A stretch of DNA of 18,378 nucleotides, taken from Ichthyophonus hoferi. Taxonomy: Eukaryota > Opisthokonta > Ichthyosporea > Ichthyophonida > Ichthyophonidae. The stretch's first letter is position 1. Every line of letters begins with the position of its first letter. Shown one piece after another: positions 10,201 through 18,378 of this stretch. The notes beneath the pieces were generated by a model. It saw only the letters and a list, made by a program, of their open reading frames with translations. It did no database searches and was not told the DNA's origin. The position numbers were made by a program, and so were the translations under genes. The stretch spans positions 80,219 through 98,596 of the forward strand of contig NAOQ01000261.1 of the NCBI GenBank assembly GCA_002751075.1. The letters are read 5' to 3'.

Positions 10201-11543
10201 GCACAGAAGAAAAGATCCCAGCCTTATACTAAGTACTTTAGCTATAAAATAAAAGCTAAAATGGGTTCAATACCAGCTACCACTGTTGATGAAGTAAGAA
10301 TTACATTTATAATCTGAAGAGCTATAATGTCAAACGTAGCTACATATCCAACATAGGCTAAGTAAATATAGTTATAATTAATGCTGAGCTCTAAAGTATT
10401 CTATATATAAAATATTATGTTTAAATAGTATAAAAAGCTTCGGCCTGAGGCAGATTAGCAAATATTTATTTGGTAGTGATACTAAATATAGGCTATGCAC
10501 TTTTTATCCTAAACTTTCTACTTGCAGTAGTCGGCTGCCATCCTGATCATGGGAGAGATAGTTACTACACAGGCTGAAATCAACATGTAAAGCAGATATA
10601 CTGGCACCATGTTTATAAATATAGATCTACGATTTTTCTGAACGCTTATCTCTTGCTAAGAGTGATTTGCTATATAAAACTAAATTTAAACGTGCTAAGT
10701 AGTCAAAATTTCACATTAGATTGAAGGCTTAAGCTAATAAAAGGATTACATTATATTATATATTATCTTGTCAGGTAAAGTTGGCACTGCATCTAGATGG
10801 TACAGTATATTTAATATACTTGTATTCTCTAACTTAAAGGTTACTGTGATTTAATGGAAAACAAGGATTATAATATGCCATAAAATAATATATTAAATTA
10901 TTTTACTAAACTATATTAGACTGTATTATATCATACTATATTTACCTATTTGGTTACACATTTTTTGTATGTAAGTAGTACAAGACATATGCTCTTTGTG
11001 AACCGTTAACAAAATTTGAATTCGATAGAAAAGTAATTTATTTTTACTTAAGAACATGTAAACTTGATGTGAGTTCTACTAACATGTAAGTCTCAATCGC
11101 GTTGTATGGTGGGCGCGTAAGTACTAAAGTTAAAATAGTATTCGTATACAACAATATGCTTTTATACCAAAGTGCATAAACCTTTCGGAAATGCATATAT
11201 TTTTCATGTAGTAAGATGTACCATTTATGTATTGTTGTGAACTTTACGCCTGTTACTATTATTTGTAATACACAGCTCAAGAATTGAAATATAATAGTCA
11301 AATTACTGTGAAAGCTATCCAAAGAGTGAGAATTGATGCTAGCTGCAAAGAAATTATTAACATTTTCATTAATAATGTACTAATCAATTGCGAAGTATGT
11401 TAGTTAGCAGTAATTTTATTATTATTTTCATTAATTTTTGGCCTCTTGCATCAGATATGGGATTGCCTACATCTATTAAACGATTAATGTCTGAAGACTT
11501 GAAGACTATCCAATTATCTAAACAAAGTGATTATTTGAGATAA
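10201..11543 (+). CDS. Candidate small unrecognised gene, three phase-compatible exons
   Basis: Three short pieces have good splice signals and join in phase. Exon A is 10201-10293 (or from the ATG at 10261, which has A at -3 and G at +4), ending VDE with donor GAA/GTAAGA. Exon B is 10775-10799 (25 nt; acceptor CTTGTCAG; reads VKLALHLD; donor GATG/GTACAG). Exon C is 11455-11543 (acceptor CTCTTGCATCAG; contains MGLPTSIKRLMSEDLKTIQ; ends TAA). From the ATG the product would be 48 aa; using all of exon A adds a basic stretch (QKKRSQPY, YKIKAK). Exons B and C have unusually balanced amino-acid content for such AT-rich DNA. I do not recognise the protein, and no AATAAA is seen within 330 bases downstream. 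It could be the tail of a larger gene, a relic, or chance. Confidence 0.3.
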
Positions 11544-11689
11544 TATTGGTAATAATTTTAAATCACTGGGAGTGTCATTTTCAGCTTGTACATCACCATT
11601 TGACAGAGAGAATACATGTGATTACCATTTTTACGAGCACGTTTTCCTATACATATATATTTAGTAGGATTGCGTCATACAGTATAATA

Positions 11690-11860
11690 TGGTACATCGT
11701 AATCCGTATGATATACAATGATCTAGTATTTTACGGTATGTTCAGGTATAATATACTACAATATGTTATAGTATGATGAACTATGCCATATTACGTTATA
11801 GTATGATAAAGTAGAATATTATATGCTATAGTATGTTATAGTAGATGTCATAATACATTG
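11690..11860. repeat. Degenerate 10-bp (double TATAG-type) tandem tract
   Basis: From 11763 the sequence reads in 10-base units such as ATGTTATAGT, ATGATGAACT, ATGCCATATT, ACGTTATAGT, ATGATAAAGT and ATGCTATAGT. A more decayed stretch precedes it. It ends just before the TMEM230 promoter region. Confidence 0.6.
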
Positions 11861-11887
11861 CAATGGCGATCGATCTACAGCAAATCA

Positions 11888-11905
11888 CCAATAGTGATAT
11901 AAATA
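11888..11905 (+). promoter_or_regulatory. Probable TMEM230 core promoter: CCAAT and TATA-like box
   Basis: CCAAT at 11888-11892 and TATAAATA at 11898-11905 lie about 100-115 bases upstream of the TMEM230 ATG, which would give a leader of roughly 75 nt. The two motifs are closer together than usual, so one of them may be coincidental in AT-rich DNA. Confidence 0.4.
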
Positions 11906-12004
11906 GCTGATGCATACTTCCCTGATATGGTAGATAATAGTAATAGTATATAAAATCAAGTAACCTGGCAACATACTGTTAAGCAACAATACATATACGA
12001 TAAC

Positions 12005-13317
12005 ATGGGTTTTATAAAAGCGCGAGATAGTAAGGGTAAGTATGTCCGGTTAGAGACTGAAGCCAGGTCTGATGAATGGACAAAGGGCCAGTTTAAAAAG
12101 CCCAAAGCCAAGGTTTGTATTAACTTCTTATGTCCCTGTGTTAAGATATATTATCCTTTTCAGCCCATGTTTTGCTTCTGAAGGGTCCTCAACAGACTTC
12201 TGAGTAACTCTATATTTTTTTTTCTCTGTTATTATATAATTGTTCATCTTGCATGTTTCCATGCTTCTTATGTGTTTAATGCCTAAGCGTCTTGGTGTTT
12301 CAGTGTATCTCATTTTTAACATGGGCCCTACTGCTTTCCTGAGATATCTTGTAATTGCTTTTACTATAAATATGTACGTTTGGAGTCAAAGTAAATGGAT
12401 ATCTATATTTTATAGTCAAAGCTATACTTTAATGTCAGAAAATTTAGCTTGGTTTCCTTGATTAGTTACTGTATGTCCTTTACAGTACACCTAGTACCAT
12501 TGGATTTACCAATAGATGGTTGTGTTCAAACTATTTTATTTCATAGATGATTTTGAAGTGGCTTGTTTGCGCATAGTCTTCCCGAGGTCTTTGCCTGGTT
12601 TCCTTTCCTAGTCACTTTACTTACCACTTATTCTTTCTATTTCTTTTTATTATCTCATTTCCCACATCTCTCTTTCTTTCCTCTACATTTATTCTATATA
12701 TATATATCATGCACCAGGTCCCCTATAAGGCTATAGCTTATGCAGTTATGTTGTTTTTGTTAGGAACTTTCTTCCTGACATTAGGATCTTTGCTGGTGAC
12801 GGGATATATAGAGACTAAGGTAAGTTATGGGTATAACATGTTGCCATTAGTCAAACTAACTTAATAGATAGGTGTATGTATAGATAATTATTAGGAAATG
12901 TTGTTCTAGTTCTTGACAGTTTGGGGAAATACACGCGAAAATTAGTCCCTCAATGTTTATATATATATACATCTACTCGTACACCATCACACCTAAGAGG
13001 ATTATAATACTGTATAGCGAACACATGGTACAGTTCTATGACGTATCGTGTATGATCTCTTATTCATTTTATGTCTACCTACCATCATCTTTGATTGTCC
13101 TCATCTCTCTCTTAGTCATTGATAGTACCTTCCTCTTTTACCTCCTATTGTCCTAATCACCTTCACCCTCCTGCAGTACCATGATCGTGGTATTCCCCTG
13201 TTGGTGATTGGTTCCCTCATGTTTATCCCTGGTGCTTATCATGTTGGCATTGCTTACTATACATACACTGGGTATAAGGGTTATTCCTACGATCACATTC
13301 CGCATTTCAAGGAGTAG
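12005..13317 (+). CDS. TMEM230: TMEM230, two-pass vesicle membrane protein, 3 exons, complete
   Basis: Exons are 12005-12112, 12718-12819 and 13177-13317, with both introns in phase 0 (AAG/GTTTGT, AAG/GTAAGT). The product is 116 aa; human TMEM230 is 120 aa as I recall. The cytosolic N-terminus (1-38) keeps KYVRL and FKKPKAK, matching the human KYSRL and FKK-PPK segments. TM1 is about 41-65 ([15 protein letters not shown], then [10 protein letters not shown]). TM2 is about 76-98 ([16 protein letters not shown]), followed by the family signature [12 protein letters not shown] near the C-terminus. An in-frame TAA at 11951-11953 supports the start at 12005. The family is known from secretory, recycling and synaptic vesicles; nothing in the sequence narrows the role further. 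It is tail to tail with EMG1, 1039 bp apart. No defect is seen. Confidence 0.96.
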
Positions 13318-14356
13318 TGGTTGGGACGAAGTGCTTTTGACATTTGTGGATCGTCAAATTAATAGAATTAACAGGTTTTGCGACCATGATAAACTATTTA
13401 AGTTTTCTCTGCTATTATGTTTGGAATGATAAGTAGAGACACGAGCGTTCCTGTGACCTATATTCGTTTAGGAGAGAATACCGAATTAAGGGGCGCTTTA
13501 CCGTGTCCCTTTGTATACATAGGATACAGATATGGGAGGTATATGCCGTATAGCATGTTATCAGTATTAATATAGAAATTACAAAGCCCAAACCAAGCAG
13601 AACCGTGTAGAGTTAATGTCTGACTTTCATAGTTTAAAAATGATCTAACGATTACTTGAAGTATCACGTCTTTTTTAAAGGCTTTACTTTGACCAATTGC
13701 CACTGTTATTATGGTCCCTTTATACTGTCTCCAAAAAGTATCCTATCCATGATGGTTTTTAAATGAGATCCAATATAAATAAATTGACCTTAATAATGTA
13801 TTTCTCCCAGTTCTATTGGCCTATCTTGATATATTAATTAACACACCACGTCGACTGGATATATGAAGCTATGACAGACACTATCTTAAGATGGAATGAG
13901 GAAGCACAGAACAAATAAACCACAATAAGGCTTGTTTTAACTTATATTGATATTGGTGTATATTTTTAATTAGTCGGACCGGACCAATGGACTCGACCCT
14001 CCTCATACGCAGCAAATCCAATAATAGTACCCATTTTAATTTCAAATATATATAACTCCCTCTAAAATTCACGCACTAAGATTTTATCTAGACTTATATA
14101 GTTAGCATCCACTTATCTACGTAATAAGCACTAGCTTACATTACATACATACACCCTTTAATAAACATCAACATGAAGAGATCTTTAATACAGGCGTAAT
14201 ATAATGCGCCCTAGAATACCATGAATCCTATACCTATACCTAATGACCATAACACATCTTATGTTATTTTTTATACAAAGTTACCATACTACAGCACCTC
14301 AGTAGTCTGTCCCACTGGCTTATGCCTCCAGTAAGGGCAAAAATAAAACTGTCCTC
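13318..14356. other. Tail-to-tail spacer between TMEM230 and EMG1
   Basis: This holds both 3' UTRs. Plus-strand AATAAA hexamers for TMEM230 occur at 13778-13783 and 13914-13919. A minus-strand ATTAAA for EMG1 (TTTAAT on plus) is at 14157-14162, about 195 bases past its stop. Open frames here lack codon character and I do not call any gene. Confidence 0.55.
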
Positions 14357-16981
14357 TTACATAATACCCCAAAACTCTTCGTATCCGTTGGTAATTTTGG
14401 CACAGGCACCGGCAGCAGACAGAGGGAATTCCGATAGACCAAGCCATTCATCTACATAGTCCACTTCTACAGACCCGTGAGCCATACCTCCAACAACAAA
14501 CACAACAGGTTCGTCAGCAGGAAGGGAAGCAGCATATTCACGTATACGAATACACTTCTTAGCCTTGTAGGTCATACCTGTAGGTAATGAGAGGTGAGCG
14601 ACTAGATTATATAGGGAGTGGTTGATACTATTAAATGTTAATATTGTTGGAGAGTGATATTATAAGCGAGCGTGAATAGTTGACAGGTGACATTCATATG
14701 ACTATTGGTAAGAAAAACATGCGTAAGAGGTAACCGAGAAAAGAAAAAAACAGTGTGGATAACTATACCATGTGTGTAGTATATTAAGATAACTACAAAA
14801 ACAAAGCCACGTACCAATTTTCCTGCAGTTAATAGGCAGGTGATCTGTGATAGGGTTCTTGATAACCTTAAGTAGTTTCTCAGGGCCATCCGTGGAACGA
14901 ATACTAAGCTTATGTAGCAGTTGCACTGTAGAAGGGCATAGGGAAAGAAGAGAAATGGGGGTGAGAAAAATGAATACATTCCTAATATTTATTAGAGAAA
15001 GACCCATCAACACAAGGTATATATACAAATGGACACAGTAATACTTGACAGAAAGATCAATTGATACATCATGCTATCAGGTCATGGTAATATGTATTAT
15101 AATCATATAAATACATATATAATAAGACTTAACTAGTCAGCACACAGGGGAGTAGGCTGATAAATGTATGAATACAAAATATTATCAGTATATAGCGGAG
15201 TGCTTCACAACATTCTTTCATTAATCCATACCAATCATAAGGTAATTGATAACCGATGTCTCAATATAGCACACACATCCTGGCTCTAACCTCTTAGCCA
15301 AGAGCCACCAATAGTTATCACTTGCAACTTCTTACTATCTTTACTCTGTATCTATGACAACATCACATACAATTATCTATTAGGTTACATAAGGGGAATA
15401 TGGCTTACCCATAAGACCAGAGAAACGCTTAAATGTACGTGGGATACGGGTCTTGGGGTTGACTTCAATAAGGACACCCTTCTCAGTGTGGAGATACACT
15501 TGTAGTAGACCTGCCTTGTTAAGGGGGCTGTCAAGAAGAGCTAGCAGGCACTGAAGGTAGGGGTATAAGGATATGTTAGTCGCAATCTCTACTGTATCCT
15601 CTCCATATATGTATATCTTTGGTATGTTCAATGATCCATGTATAAGTATAAAACAAAAAAGAAATTATAGTATTATAGGTTCATCATATTATAAACCAAT
15701 ATATTATAATAATATATAAAAACAGTGTGAAAGAAAAATTAATAGAAAAAGAAATAGGAATGGTGTATATAAAATGGATGGATATATTGTTATATTGACC
15801 ACTTGGTAAATAATAAACGTAATACACAAGGGTCTTGGACATAATATCTAAGTTTAAATAGTAACAATAACAGGTCAGTTAGAGCTTGTCAAAGGAAAAA
15901 AGAAAGAGCTACAACGATATATAGGAAGGGAATTATGTGAGCAATAAATAGTATATATCAATAATTAATTGATAACACACCATATAATAAATAATAAAGC
16001 AATATAACGTTATATCTATCGACATAATACAGGCAATACAACATGACATTTAAAACACTACAGGACCCACCTGATGTGTAATGTCAGGTCGACTATCGGA
16101 AATATTCTTGTTATTCTTTCGAAGAATACCTTGATGGTCATCACAGTTGAGTAGCTGGTACTCCTTGCCTACCTGCCAGCGGATATAGTTAGGTTAATAT
16201 TTCATTTATATCTTATCATCATATCAGCTACATACACTTAGGTCCCTAGAATCTAAATAGAAAAATGGCTTTAGATAGATGTCAAGTAAAGAATACAAAA
16301 AATTAAAGGATGTTATTATTGAGTCTACAATGATAGTTGGGCAAAAGAAAGTTTCATAAGAATTTTTTAAAAAAGAATATTAAGATAGGGGAGTTATAGT
16401 TATTTTACAAAATCACTATTCCTGAAAATAGCTATATCCCGTACGTCTAATTGAAATATAACAAAAAAGAAAAAGAAAAAGAATAAAAACAAACATCTCA
16501 GGAGGTACCATATACTCTACACATTTTAAAGACAAACTAAATTATAAAATAAATAAAAACAACTATAGGAAGCAATATTGTGTACATATATGCATATTTC
16601 CTGACAAGCAAGGCACTCAACTGGGTAATACTACTTGGAAAGGTAATAATACACCACCTCTACATATACATATTTATCATCAAAAAATAGAAACACTATA
16701 CAGACCGGCACATATGTGACAATCAGGGAAGTAGACAGCATACTTATACAGCCTTTTAAAAAGGAATAGAATAGAAGCAAAGAAAAGACAAAAAAAAGGT
16801 CTTCTATAAGTGACTACAACATATTCATATAGACAAGAATATAACTATAATATCTATGCATATTCACATCTACCTTTCCGGTCTCCAGGCAGCATCTCTC
16901 CAAAACAATAATCACACGCTTCTGGGACTCTTTCTCTTGAGCTGTCTTAGGGACCTTGGGCACTACGTCCTTGTATTCCAT
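14357..16981 (-). CDS. EMG1: EMG1/NEP1, 18S rRNA pseudouridine N1-methyltransferase (SPOUT class), 5 exons, complete
   Basis: Exons in gene order: 16981-16874, 16172-16071, 15550-15409, 14925-14815 and 14577-14357. Introns are GT-AG with phases 0, 0, 1, 1. The product is 227 aa; human EMG1 is 244 aa, and the difference lies in a shorter N-terminus. Motifs in order: [15 protein letters not shown] (22-36), [14 protein letters not shown] (63-70; D66 matches human D86, the Bowen-Conradi residue), [13 protein letters not shown] (77-89), [13 protein letters not shown] (101-113), [20 protein letters not shown] (119-138), [11 protein letters not shown] (179-189) and [19 protein letters not shown] near the C-terminus, which forms the SAM-binding knot side. 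By family knowledge it methylates a pseudouridine in the small-subunit rRNA decoding region and assists small-subunit assembly in the nucleolus. The ATG at 16981 has A at -3 and G at +4. Reading further upstream offers only a TTG and a hydrophobic stretch, so it was not used. Confidence 0.96.
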
Positions 16982-17095
16982 AATGATAATGTGTAATAAA
17001 GCAACAACACTACAAAGCAATGACAAGCTATAATAGTGTAGTATATAGTCTATATAGTCCGGTCAAATATCAATTACCGTTAGGTGGGCATCATG

Positions 17096-17139
17096 CACGT
17101 GCACTGTGCACGGCTAATGCAATGCTACTATACTATTGG
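17096..17139 (-). promoter_or_regulatory. Probable EMG1 promoter elements: E-box in a 10-bp palindrome, inverted CCAAT
   Basis: CACGTG (17096-17101) lies within the palindrome TGCACGTGCA (17094-17103), followed at once by GTGCAC (17106-17111 region). ATTGG at 17135-17139 reads CCAAT towards EMG1. They sit 115-160 bases upstream of the EMG1 ATG in a GC-richer patch. E-boxes bound by Myc-family factors are common in ribosome-biogenesis promoters, but the regulator here is inferred. Confidence 0.4.
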
Positions 17140-18134
17140 TTATAAATCAGGCAGATCTTACTTCTGGAGATTGGAATTTATGTTAAGAGCGGCTCAGGAC
17201 CACACGATAGATAGGAATATATTTAAAACATAAAACGTATAGTATGTAATGTATATAATATGCTATGTATATAATATATAGGTATATATATATAATATGG
17301 TATATATATCATATATATAAGGATAGATATGATATAAGATATACTTATATAAAATACAGCCAGATAACTTAGTAGAGACTGTGTATGTGAAAGACAAAGA
17401 TACAGTTAAGATAGAAAGTTGCTTTCATATACAGGACCACACCCCACTAAAGTTATTGGTATTTATGATTTATGTTACATATCATATATGGCGTTCTTGA
17501 TGAACCGTAAAAGGGCTAATATACAGGAAAGATAAGGATAATGGAAGGTAAGAATAGTACTGACTGCATTACAAAAAGGGAACGGTTGTGGCAAGGGTGG
17601 GAGAAGCCATATCATATGATAACAATTTATGACTGAATATAATCCTGTAGTCTATTCATGTTGTTTGTTATGAATGGAGAAGGTGGTGTGTATGATATAA
17701 GTCAAAGAGGATAATGATCCTTTAGACTCTCTGTTATTCCCTTGATGTAGCCTTCAAGGACACGTTTCAAAAGGAAATGGTATTATAACTAGTACAATAG
17801 CCAGGGTTTAGGGCTGGTTTTATTGTTTGTATTTCTGGAGGCCAAACCCAAGACTGATCATAATAATAATAATAATAATAATAATAAAGAGTGAAGTGTT
17901 ATATAAGCACTATAAATATATATTATCAAGTTTACTATACCTTGCATTAGTAAGGGATAATGCGTCTGTCCAAGGTTCTAAATATAGACTATAAGTAGGT
18001 ATCCAATAAACCCCATCTCTCCGGTTGTATCTTATGTCTATTGGCAATTACTTAACAACGCCCTCATCTTATTTTACTCCTTCTCTCTTTACTGTACACA
18101 TATCTATCCCCTATTAGTTTGTTCTATCTTACAG
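17140..18134. other. AT-rich spacer upstream of EMG1, weak exon-like patches only
   Basis: It holds (TA)n-rich DNA at about 17240-17340 and a (TAA)n run at about 17861-17887. A GC-richer patch at about 17700-17860 has two short open minus-strand frames (one reading LKRVLEGYIKGITESLKDHY before a stop, the other containing WVWPPEIQTIKPALNPGY). Neither has convincing splice sites and I recognise neither. I call no gene. Confidence 0.4.
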
Positions 18135-18170
18135 GAAGATGACGATTGGGAGTTACTTACAATTATACAG
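18135..18170 (+). CDS. Candidate 36-nt microexon of an unseen plus-strand gene
   Basis: A long pyrimidine-rich tract (about 18055-18130) ends in TATCTTACAG, then 36 bases, then CAG/GTAAAG, a near-consensus donor. The length is a multiple of three. In phase 0 it reads EDDDWELLTIIQ; in another phase it includes an ATG and reads MTIGSYLQLY. The splice signals are better than for most chance pieces here, but no partner exon is recognised and the window ends soon after. Confidence 0.35.
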
Positions 18171-18240
18171 GTAAAGATTGTAGAATGACGGGTAATTGGT
18201 TATATGTCATATATATATGGTTTTAGGTGTAATGAAAGGG

Positions 18241-18378
18241 AATAGTATAAGTAGTAGTAACAGTAACAGTAACAGTAGCAGTTATAGTAATAATAATAAT
18301 AGTAATAATAACAATAGCAATAGTAATAGTAATAGTAATAGTAATAGTAATAGTAGTAGTAATAATAATAATAATAAT
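18241..18378. repeat. AGT/AAT/AAC trinucleotide tract running off the right edge
   Basis: Almost every triplet from about 18250 to the end is AGT, AAT, AAC or AGC, with stretches of (AATAGT)n. It continues beyond the window. If transcribed, the CAG-containing part (AACAGTAACAGT) is too impure to resemble known expansion loci. Confidence 0.85.

Noticed and set aside
10531-10586. Exon-like piece reading SAAILIMGEIVTTQAEIN, faintly like the GEIT motif of S-adenosylmethionine synthetase
   Set aside because: The similarity is a few residues, no other part of that enzyme is present, and its phase does not fit the neighbouring candidate exons.
11044-11322. 92-codon open frame on the minus strand
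   Set aside because: Its composition is that of random AT-rich DNA. It shows no domain or splice context and lies inside the intron of the candidate plus-strand gene.
12128-12461. Open frames on both strands between TMEM230 exons 1 and 2
   Set aside because: They lie wholly within a TMEM230 intron and have no recognisable content.
15282-15310. Short hairpin TGGCTCT...AGAGCCA in EMG1 intron 3
   Set aside because: A seven-base stem is expected by chance in a window this long.
16982-17026. Longer EMG1 N-terminus starting upstream
   Set aside because: The upstream start is a TTG and adds a hydrophobic stretch foreign to the family. The ATG at 16981 has a good context.
17093-17233. 46-codon plus-strand ORF upstream of EMG1
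   Set aside because: It overlaps the EMG1 promoter elements, has no splice partner and is not recognisable; it is more simply explained as the GC-richer promoter patch.

Overview
This is nuclear DNA from a eukaryote, very probably an invertebrate animal or a close relative. It is about two-thirds A+T. Its genes are cut into short exons by canonical GT-AG introns of about 240-1300 bp, and the spacers and introns are full of TA-rich micro- and minisatellites. Spliced by eye, the three recognisable proteins align over nearly their full length with the human RMND5, TMEM230 and EMG1 sequences as I remember them. I cannot name the species.

Layout: (1) 521-8851, minus strand, is a complete 10-exon RMND5 gene (393 aa), the RING subunit of the CTLH/GID ubiquitin ligase. 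All ten exons join in phase. Its introns hold most of the repeats: a foldback element with 91-bp arms (1146-1440), a 41-bp tandem repeat (2109-2261), a hairpin (2318-2383), an array of 38 eight-base units in perfect register (3154-3457), and a nine-unit array of the same family in the opposite orientation (5259-5330). A promoter-like cluster (a CRE and a CACGTG E-box) lies near 9282-9309. (2) 9310-11870 has no recognisable gene, but it holds three exon-like pieces (10201-10293, 10775-10799, 11455-11543) with good splice sites and matching phases. They may form a small unrecognised plus-strand gene. (3) 12005-13317, plus strand, is a complete 3-exon TMEM230 gene (116 aa) with a CCAAT box and a TATA-like box upstream. 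(4) 14357-16981, minus strand, is a complete 5-exon EMG1/NEP1 gene (227 aa), encoding the 18S rRNA pseudouridine N1-methyltransferase. It is tail to tail with TMEM230 and has an E-box and an inverted CCAAT in its upstream region. (5) 17140-18378 is mostly AT-rich spacer with one well-formed candidate microexon (18135-18170), and it ends in a long trinucleotide tract that runs off the window.

The three genes belong to different pathways (protein degradation, vesicle traffic, ribosome assembly). Their adjacency looks like ordinary animal gene packing, not an operon. I see no coding mobile element, CRISPR array, rRNA or convincing tRNA. The best candidates for something new are the unrecognised small gene at 10201-11543 and the two complementary eight-base arrays that flank RMND5 exons 6 and 7.
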